Of a stretch of DNA of 64,000 nt, positions 58,838 to 64,000 are shown in pieces. The translations under genes and the position numbers were made by a program. The notes under the pieces were generated by a model that saw only the letters and a list, made by a program, of their open reading frames with translations, searched no databases and had not been told where the DNA came from. Positions within the stretch are counted from its first letter, which is position 1, and each line of letters begins with the position of its first letter. The DNA is from Phycisphaera sp. (GTDB lineage Bacteria > Planctomycetota > Phycisphaerae > Phycisphaerales > Zrk34): positions 124,001-188,000 of the forward strand of contig WGMA01000020.1 in assembly GCA_016125285.1 (NCBI GenBank), in the 5' to 3' direction.

Positions 58838-58877
58838 CGAATGGCTGTGGCACGTTGCGCAGCGCCACAGCCATTCG
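58838..58877. repeat. Perfect 14-bp inverted repeat
   Basis: CGAATGGCTGTGGC and GCCACAGCCATTCG with a 12-base loop, between the EF-hand gene and the CAP gene (both minus strand). No T tract. It may be an interspersed repeat or a transcript stem. Confidence 0.75.
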
Positions 58878-58956
58878 GTGTAGTCCGGATCGTAAGGGGG
58901 CCCTCCCGGCGACGTCGGCGCGGCGCGCTGAACATCGCCGGGGTGATGGACCGGGC

Positions 58957-59256
58957 TTACTTCTGCTTCTTCTTGGCGTGCTCGAGCAGGGCCTTGAACT
59001 CGTCGGCGGACAGGAAGCCGTCGCTGTCGGCGTCGGCCTTCGCGAAGACCTTCTCGGCCTTGGCGGGGTCCTTGGCGCCCTTGGGGCCGGCCTTGAACTC
59101 TTCGAGGCTGATCTTGCCGTCGCTGTTGGTATCCAGCTTCTTGATCATGGCCTCGGGGCTGCCCTTCTTGTCCTTCTTATCCTTGGCGAAGGAAGGCGCG
59201 GCGGCGAACGCGGTGGCGAGGCAGGCGACAATTGCAACGGTGAGGTACTTGTTCAT
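58957..59256 (-). CDS. Secreted EF-hand protein
   Basis: 99 residues. Signal peptide TVAIVACLATAFAAAPSFAK, then a Lys-rich stretch (DKKDKKG) and two canonical EF-hand loops: DTNSDGKISLEEF and DADSDGFLSADEF, each with the D-x-N/D-x-D-G pattern and the terminal Glu. It should bind two calcium ions in the periplasm. It is 180 nt upstream of the CAP gene on the same strand. Partners are unknown; the nearby dockerin-type EF loop shows calcium-dependent assembly is a local theme. Confidence 0.85.
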   Translation of the reverse strand: MNKYLTVAIVACLATAFAAAPSFAKDKKDKKGSPEAMIKKLDTNSDGKISLEEFKAGPKGAKDPAKAEKVFAKADADSDGFLSADEFKALLEHAKKKQK

Positions 59257-59456
59257 GGCGTTGTTCCAGAGGGGGTTTGCCACGGGCGTGATGAGCTCCG
59301 CGGGGTCCGTCTCGGGTGACCCACGCGGGTCGCCGTCGACGTGATGTTCCATCAGAAACAACGGCGCCCACGAAACGTGTATTGCAGGGGATTCCGATCA
59401 AAACGCTTCGGTTTCGTCCCTAGGTCATACGACCTCGATCTCGGGGCGCCGCGCGT

Positions 59457-62400
59457 TCACTTCGCCTCGCCTGAACCGCCCATGCACATGATGCTGCCGT
59501 CCTGGTTGACGATGTAGAGGCGGTGGTACGCCGCGGCGACGCCGTCCCAGACGGGCAGCTGGTCGAGCTTGTACTCGGCGATCTTCGAGCCGTCGTCGGC
59601 GGACGCGGCCCAGAGCACGCCGCCCTGGCGACCGGCGTAGGTCCCGCCGAGGTCGTCGGTCGGGAAGACCAGCGGGGCGCCCGTGATGAACACGGTGTTG
59701 TCCGTCACGGTCATCGTCTTGCCGGTGATCGGGATGTGGGTCCGCCACTTCTCCGACCACGTGTCGCTCGAGAGCGTGCGTGCGGTCAGCGTGTAGCCGT
59801 CCTTGCGGGGATCGAAGAACGAGTGACGGTTGACGGGCATGCCGAACACGCTGAAGTAGTTCTTGCCGTCGGAGGTGAGGATGTCGCCGGTGGGGTAGTC
59901 GGTCTTGTCGGTGGTCCAGGTGCCCTTGCCGTTGAACGTTTCGGCGATGAGCGAGTACTCGCGGTGCTGGCGCTGGGACTCGAGCATGCCGGCGGTGGAC
60001 AGCAGGTGCTTGCCGGCGGTGGCGTCGGTCAGGTCGAGGTGGAAGGCTTCGTGGCGGATGTAGAGGGTGTCGCCCTCGCAGGTCATGACGTCGGCGGTGG
60101 TGCCGGCGACGACGTTGGATTCCTTGGCCTTGGGGGTGTCGGCCCTGAACCGCTCGAAGGCGGCGAACGTGCCGTGGGCGTAGGGCCCGTAGAACTGGCG
60201 CTGGTGCTTGAGCTCGCCGGTGACGGCGTCGAGACCGTAGATGAAGATGCCGCCGTCGAGGTGCGACGCGCGACCGGCGCAGAAGTAGGCCGTGTCGTTC
60301 GTGACGAGGATGCTGCCGTGGACGGGCCACGCGGACTCGAGCTGGTCGAAGGCGCACATCTGCCGCTCGGGCAGGTCACGGAATCGCCACGACAGCGCGC
60401 CGTCGGACGCCCGCACGCAGTAGACCCAGCCGTCGCAGCTGCCGAACAGCACCAGGCCGTGGTAGTAGGTCGGCGGCGAATCGATGCGTCCGCCGGCGAC
60501 GTAGCGCCAGATCAGCTTGCCGGTGTCGGCGTCGAGCGCCCGCAGCGTGTGGGCGTCCTTTTCCGCGACGAACACCTTGCTCTCGGCGATGACCGGCGCG
60601 CTGCCCACCGCCGACAGCGTCGTCTTCCACACCGGCTTGAGGTCGTCGCCCGGGACGTGGCTCGAGCCCAGCCCGTAGCGGCGGTCGTCGCCGCGGTAGG
60701 TCGGCCAGGGCGTGTCGGCGAGGTCGACCGAGAAGCCGAACGCCGGGCCCTTCTCCAGCCGCGCCCTGCGCTCGACCTTGACGATCTGCCCGTCCGTCGG
60801 CAGCGCGTCCTCGTCGGTGTAGTACGCGTTGAAGTGATTCAGCGAGACCGTCGTGTGGCACTGGCAGGAGAACGGCCCGAGGTACGTCAGCCCGTTGCAG
60901 GGCAGCACGCCCATGCTGCACGTGGCGCGCGTGAACGGGTTGGGGTACTCGGTGCCCGCGGCGAGGTCCAGGCAGTCGGGGCCGCCGGTCTTGCTGTCGA
61001 TGTAGAACCGCTCGGTAATGAAGTTGCGGAAGCAGCGGTCGTGGCCCATCGGCTTGGACAGCGTCTGGTCGATGCGCTTGATCTGCTCGCCGGTCTTCAG
61101 GTCGTAGCTGGTCGGCGTGCTCTTGCCGCCGCACATCCACAGCTTGCCCTGTGCGATCAGCACGTCGGTCGACGAGCGGTAGCCCTTCGCGGCGGGGATC
61201 GGCTTCTTCCAGTACGGGCTGCCGTCGGTCAGGCGGTATGCGTGCAGCCCGTTGCCCTCCTCGGAGTAAACCGCTTCGGGGCCGATCACCAGCGTGGCCG
61301 GCGACTGGCCCCAGCCCATCTCGATCTCCTTCTTGACGGACCAGTTCTCCTTGCCGGTGTTGGCGTTGAGGCAGAACACACCGTGCCCGGACTGGTAGAT
61401 CAGCCGGTCGTCCTTGATCGCCATCGTGGTGCCGACGAAGTCGGCGATCGGCTCGGAACGCCACAGCTCCTTGCCGGTCTTGGCGTCGAACGCCGCGATC
61501 ACGTCCATCGGTTTTTCGACGTTGCCGGTGCGTCGGTTGTAGGCCGCGAGCGTGAAGCCGTAGCCCTTGAACGCGACGTTCGGGTCGCCGCTGTCCGGCT
61601 TGCCGTCGTTGTCCTCGTTGGGGTCGTCGTCCTGCGGCTTGTTGTTCTTGCTGTTCTTGCCTTTTTTGTCGCCCTTGGCGTTCTTATTCGGCGAGCCGGT
61701 GCCGTAGCCGCTGAATCGCATGCGGTCGCCGATCACGGCGTAGAGCTTGCCGTCGTGATAGGCGAACTCGACGGTGCCGCCGGTGCCTTCGAAGGTGCGC
61801 AGCGTCTTGCCGGTCGCGGCGTCGAGCGCGGTGAGCGGGGCGGTCAGGCCGGGCGTGAAGTAGACGGTGTCGCCGATCGCCACGAGCCGCCGCTGCATCT
61901 GCGACGGGTAGTCCTTGACGTACACCATGATGTTTTCCCACTCGGGGATGTCGAGCGTCCAGAGCTTGACGCCGTTGAACGCGCCGCGCGCCACCAGCTT
62001 CCACTTCGCCGGCAGGTACGGGTTCTCGGCGGTCTCGGTGTCCTCGATCGTGAACAGCCGCCCGCCCGATGAGACCATGCTGGTGATCGACGCCGCGCCC
62101 ATGTGCGACCGCGTCCACGCCGGGCCCGACGTCCACTGCAGGTGACGCGGCGGGCCGACCACCGTGTCCTGCGCCACGCAGTTGTTGTCCGACCCGTGTA
62201 AATACTGCGGCCACTCGTCCATGTTCTTCGGGTACGGCTTGGTGTAACGCACGCGGTCGTCACCGGCCGGCTTGGCGCCCGGCGGCACGGACGTCGAGCC
62301 CTTCGGCGCGATCGCCACCCCGTAAGGCGCCAACGCCCGAGCGACCTCCGCGGCGGGGACCTTGCAGCGGTCGTCGGCGATCACGATCGTGTTGACCAGG

Positions 62401-62678
62401 TTGTTGATGTAGGGCAGGTGTACGCCGTCGAACCGCATGACGGACACCTTGCCGTAGCACCCGGCCGCCTGGATCTTCTTACGCAGCGCGGCGACGGCGT
62501 CGTCCGACGTCTCGAGACATTGGATCGTGTAGCCGGGCGCCTTCCACGCCTCGGAGACGCTGTCCAACGCCTTGCCGCCGAGGCAGACGACCACGCCGCC
62601 CTCGATCTCTGGCGGCGCCGCGCCCAAACGCGCGCACACCACAAGAACGACAGCAAAAACGAGCATTCGCGTTTTCAT
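59457..62678 (-). CDS. Secreted PQQ-type beta-propeller protein with degenerate methyltransferase-like N-terminus
   Basis: 1073 residues. Signal peptide MLVFAVVLVVCARLGA. Residues about 25-125 read like a Rossmann methyltransferase core (GGVVVCLGGKALDSVSEAWK, YGKVSVMRFDGVHLPYINNL, VNTIVIADD, ALAPYGVAIAPKG), but the usual GxGxG loop is absent. Multiple PQQ/quinoprotein-like blades follow (LTALDAATGKTLRTFEG, AFDAKTGKELWRSEP, LNANTGKENW, LDADTGKLIWRYV, DGWVYCVRASDGALSWRF). A Lys/Asn/Asp-rich insert (NKNAKGDKKGKNSKNNK) splits an early blade. No catalytic PQQ residues could be assigned. It is probably a periplasmic or surface scaffold or oxidoreductase. Confidence 0.78.
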   Translation of the reverse strand: MKTRMLVFAVVLVVCARLGAAPPEIEGGVVVCLGGKALDSVSEAWKAPGYTIQCLETSDDAVAALRKKIQAAGCYGKVSVMRFDGVHLPYINNLVNTIVIADDRCKVPAAEVARALAPYGVAIAPKGSTSVPPGAKPAGDDRVRYTKPYPKNMDEWPQYLHGSDNNCVAQDTVVGPPRHLQWTSGPAWTRSHMGAASITSMVSSGGRLFTIEDTETAENPYLPAKWKLVARGAFNGVKLWTLDIPEWENIMVYVKDYPSQMQRRLVAIGDTVYFTPGLTAPLTALDAATGKTLRTFEGTGGTVEFAYHDGKLYAVIGDRMRFSGYGTGSPNKNAKGDKKGKNSKNNKPQDDDPNEDNDGKPDSGDPNVAFKGYGFTLAAYNRRTGNVEKPMDVIAAFDAKTGKELWRSEPIADFVGTTMAIKDDRLIYQSGHGVFCLNANTGKENWSVKKEIEMGWGQSPATLVIGPEAVYSEEGNGLHAYRLTDGSPYWKKPIPAAKGYRSSTDVLIAQGKLWMCGGKSTPTSYDLKTGEQIKRIDQTLSKPMGHDRCFRNFITERFYIDSKTGGPDCLDLAAGTEYPNPFTRATCSMGVLPCNGLTYLGPFSCQCHTTVSLNHFNAYYTDEDALPTDGQIVKVERRARLEKGPAFGFSVDLADTPWPTYRGDDRRYGLGSSHVPGDDLKPVWKTTLSAVGSAPVIAESKVFVAEKDAHTLRALDADTGKLIWRYVAGGRIDSPPTYYHGLVLFGSCDGWVYCVRASDGALSWRFRDLPERQMCAFDQLESAWPVHGSILVTNDTAYFCAGRASHLDGGIFIYGLDAVTGELKHQRQFYGPYAHGTFAAFERFRADTPKAKESNVVAGTTADVMTCEGDTLYIRHEAFHLDLTDATAGKHLLSTAGMLESQRQHREYSLIAETFNGKGTWTTDKTDYPTGDILTSDGKNYFSVFGMPVNRHSFFDPRKDGYTLTARTLSSDTWSEKWRTHIPITGKTMTVTDNTVFITGAPLVFPTDDLGGTYAGRQGGVLWAASADDGSKIAEYKLDQLPVWDGVAAAYHRLYIVNQDGSIMCMGGSGEAK

Positions 62679-62943
62679 CGAAAGGGACTCCAAGCTGAAT
62701 GGTGCCCAGTTACCACTGCTAACGACGGCGCGAATCGTTGTATTGCACCGCCGCACGTTAACCCCTCCGCGTAGCGAACGGCGCGCGACGCCCCGGGGTA
62801 ACGCCGCCCCCGGCGCGCGGCCCACCGCCGGAGGGCGCACGCATCAACCTCCGGCTGGCGGGTGGCACCGGACGCCGGTTCTCGGCTACGCTTGGTCGCG
62901 TGTGAGGGCGCTACCCGTTTATTGGTTCGTTCAGGAAACCACT

Positions 62944-63156
62944 ATGGCCAAGTTCTCCAAGCGTACGACGCTTCGTTGGATCCACATCATCTTCGCGCTG
63001 CCGATCCTGGCGTACATCTACGGACCGCAGGACCAGGTGCAGCAGTACGTGTCGTACTTCCGCTACATCTACGTTCCGGTGGTGGCGCTGTCGGGGCTGC
63101 TGATGTGGAAGGGGCACGCGCTGAAGCGGCTGGGGTCGAAGAAGGCGGCGGACTAA
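62944..63156 (+). CDS. Small two-helix membrane protein
   Basis: 70 residues. Two hydrophobic segments (LRWIHIIFALPILAYIYG and YFRYIYVPVVALSGLLMWKG) separated by a short polar loop, with basic termini. A TACGCT -10-like element lies about 55 nt upstream. Family not recognised; the first helix with Arg-Trp-x-His recalls small heme-membrane or cytochrome b561-like fragments, but there are too few His to claim heme binding. Confidence 0.6.
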   Translation: MAKFSKRTTLRWIHIIFALPILAYIYGPQDQVQQYVSYFRYIYVPVVALSGLLMWKGHALKRLGSKKAAD

Positions 63157-63395
63157 GCGGCGGGGGCGACCAGACGCTGACGATCGACCCGACGCACCTG
63201 CGCTTCGTGTTCCAGGGCCTGTGGGACAGGGACAAGTCGGGCAGACAGTACAGCCAGCTGCCGTGGCGGATCGGGATGCTGACGCCGGTGGGGGAGTCGC
63301 GGCGAGTGTTGAGGAATCGTGCACGCGGCATTCCATTCGGCGGTTACCATCTGGTGCAATGACACGGGAGACGGCCGAGCAACACGGGGTGAGCC

Positions 63396-63749
63396 ATGGA
63401 ACATCAAGCGTTTCAGGATATGGGCGATCAGTGCGAATGCGGCGCGTTCAAAGTGCGATTTGCTTACAAGACTCAGTCGAGCATCTCGTTCCATATCGAA
63501 GATCCTGAGTGGACAGTCGTAGGATTCGTTGAGGTACACCATCCTGTCGAGGGACCACCGCATCAAAAGAAGGCACGCTTCGCGATGAGTATCCCGCGCG
63601 ACCGCATGAGCGATGACGAAATCCGCGATTTTATGAGTCAATTGCTGAATGTGCTGCAGATCGATGAGAGCGACGGATTCGAGGGGCTGGTGACTTGGCT
63701 CGACTCCGGCCAGATATTCCGCTCCGGACCAGATTTTGGAGAGCTGTGA
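63396..63749 (+). CDS. Hypothetical cytoplasmic protein
   Basis: 117 residues, no signal peptide or membrane segment. GGGGTGAG precedes the ATG. The sequence is mixed alpha/beta (ISFHIEDPEWTVVGFVEVHH, MSDDEIRDFMSQLLNVLQID) with three Cys/His-type residues near the N-terminus (QCECGAF), too few for a zinc site by themselves. GC content is visibly lower than in the housekeeping genes, which may indicate recent acquisition. No family recognised. Confidence 0.55.
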   Translation: MEHQAFQDMGDQCECGAFKVRFAYKTQSSISFHIEDPEWTVVGFVEVHHPVEGPPHQKKARFAMSIPRDRMSDDEIRDFMSQLLNVLQIDESDGFEGLVTWLDSGQIFRSGPDFGEL

Positions 63750-63820
63750 GCAGAGTGCGATGCTTTGGCTCGAAGAGCAAGGCGCGCGAATGGCATGTGG
63801 GCGCGGCTTGACGCACCCGG

Positions 63821-64000
63821 TCACGCGGGGCTGCCCGCGAAGGCCCCGGCGACGGACAACGCGCGGAGCATCGGGCTCTTCTTGGTCTGGTGACCTGCCA
63901 TCCGGCGGAGGATGCCGTCGAGGAACGTCACGGCGTCGAGGATGTACGGGCCCTTGTTGAGCATGACGCACTCGGCGCGCTCGGACATCGCGGCGTCGGT
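63821..64000 (-). CDS. Pyruvate kinase, 3' end only
   Basis: The last 59 codons of a minus-strand gene that continues past the right edge, with TGA at 63821-63823. The residues TDAAMSERAECVMLNKGPYI and then LDGILRRMAGHQTKKSPMLR match the end of a bacterial pyruvate kinase barrel of the shorter type that lacks the usual C-terminal allosteric domain; this is from recalled family sequence. It makes pyruvate and ATP from phosphoenolpyruvate. Confidence 0.75.
   Translation of the reverse strand, partial: TDAAMSERAECVMLNKGPYILDAVTFLDGILRRMAGHQTKKSPMLRALSVAGAFAGSPA

Noticed and set aside
60830-60910. Possible c-type heme site (CQCH) in the PQQ propeller protein
   Set aside because: The spacing is Cys-x-Cys-His, not Cys-x-x-Cys-His, so covalent heme attachment is not supported.
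62700-62943. Possible RNA gene in the GC-rich gap upstream of the small membrane protein
   Set aside because: Several GC-rich palindromes exist, but no tRNA cloverleaf, SRP, RNase P or tmRNA features are seen.
63157-63395. Short open frame after the small membrane protein (reading ...IDPTHLRFVFQGLWDRDKSG...)
   Set aside because: It lacks a plausible start of its own, overlaps no conserved domain, and the region shows no ribosome-binding site; left as intergenic.

Overview
The window is a high-GC stretch of bacterial chromosome that reads as Planctomycetota, most likely Phycisphaerae-like. The evidence is the planctomycete small basic protein (17724-17933), a PVC-type protein with an N-terminal beta-propeller and a C-terminal CxxCH heme domain (9687-12290), a planctomycete-style secretin and SPOR-like protein, secreted SGNH hydrolases, a large PQQ-type propeller protein, and a secreted cohesin/dockerin pair. 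I see no rRNA, tRNA, CRISPR array, transposase or phage gene. Both edges cut genes: the argS 3' end on the left and a pyruvate kinase 3' end on the right.

Layout. 1-4.4 kb: argS tail, then (minus strand) a secretin followed by a STAS / anti-sigma kinase / STAS partner-switching module. 4.9-12.3 kb: GT39-like membrane glycosyltransferase, MgtE magnesium transporter, a membrane protein of unknown role, the propeller-heme protein. 12.4-16.1 kb: four co-oriented genes, SGNH hydrolase - membrane paralogue A - membrane paralogue B - SGNH hydrolase. 16.2-28.6 kb: aminotransferase, small basic protein, SPOR-like protein, Na/Pi cotransporter, PolX, RecG, alkaline phosphatase, ArsC. 28.7-33.8 kb: a sugar block of AGE-type epimerase and a PfkB kinase-HAD phosphatase fusion, then a PagL-like outer-membrane protein and CysC. 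34-43.6 kb: DUF1444-like protein, TrpG/PabA, M48 protease, HflX, Ctp protease, YfgM/TPR protein, RluD. 43.6-46.2 kb: a small two-gene toxin-antitoxin-like pair, then Obg and ribosomal protein L27. 46.3-53 kb: dnaA with an origin-like upstream region (DnaA boxes, T tract, strong promoter, inverted repeat), a HEAT-like secreted protein, a DegT-family aminotransferase. 53-64 kb: lipoprotein, Dus, cohesin and cohesin-dockerin genes overlapping by 4 nt, CAP protein, EF-hand protein, PQQ propeller protein, small proteins, pyruvate kinase tail.

The most unusual feature is the density and variety of palindromic repeats. I count at least five families: (E) imperfect inverted repeats built from short units with a period near seven bases; (B) paired stem-loops of the type CTCTCCC..GGGAGAG; (C) CCCCCGGC-TT-GCCGGGGG hairpins; (D) GCCACTGGCGG..CCGCCAGTG elements; (F) a GGCCGCTCGCGGCTT inverted repeat. 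Several have become coding. One B element lies in frame inside the kinase-HAD fusion, one D element encodes part of the N-terminus of Dus, one E element supplies the stop codon of the epimerase, and one C pair is bounded on each strand by the TAG stop of a flanking gene.

Functional identities come from reading motifs and recalled family features; no database search was run. Start codons were chosen from Shine-Dalgarno sequences, signal peptides and family N-termini.
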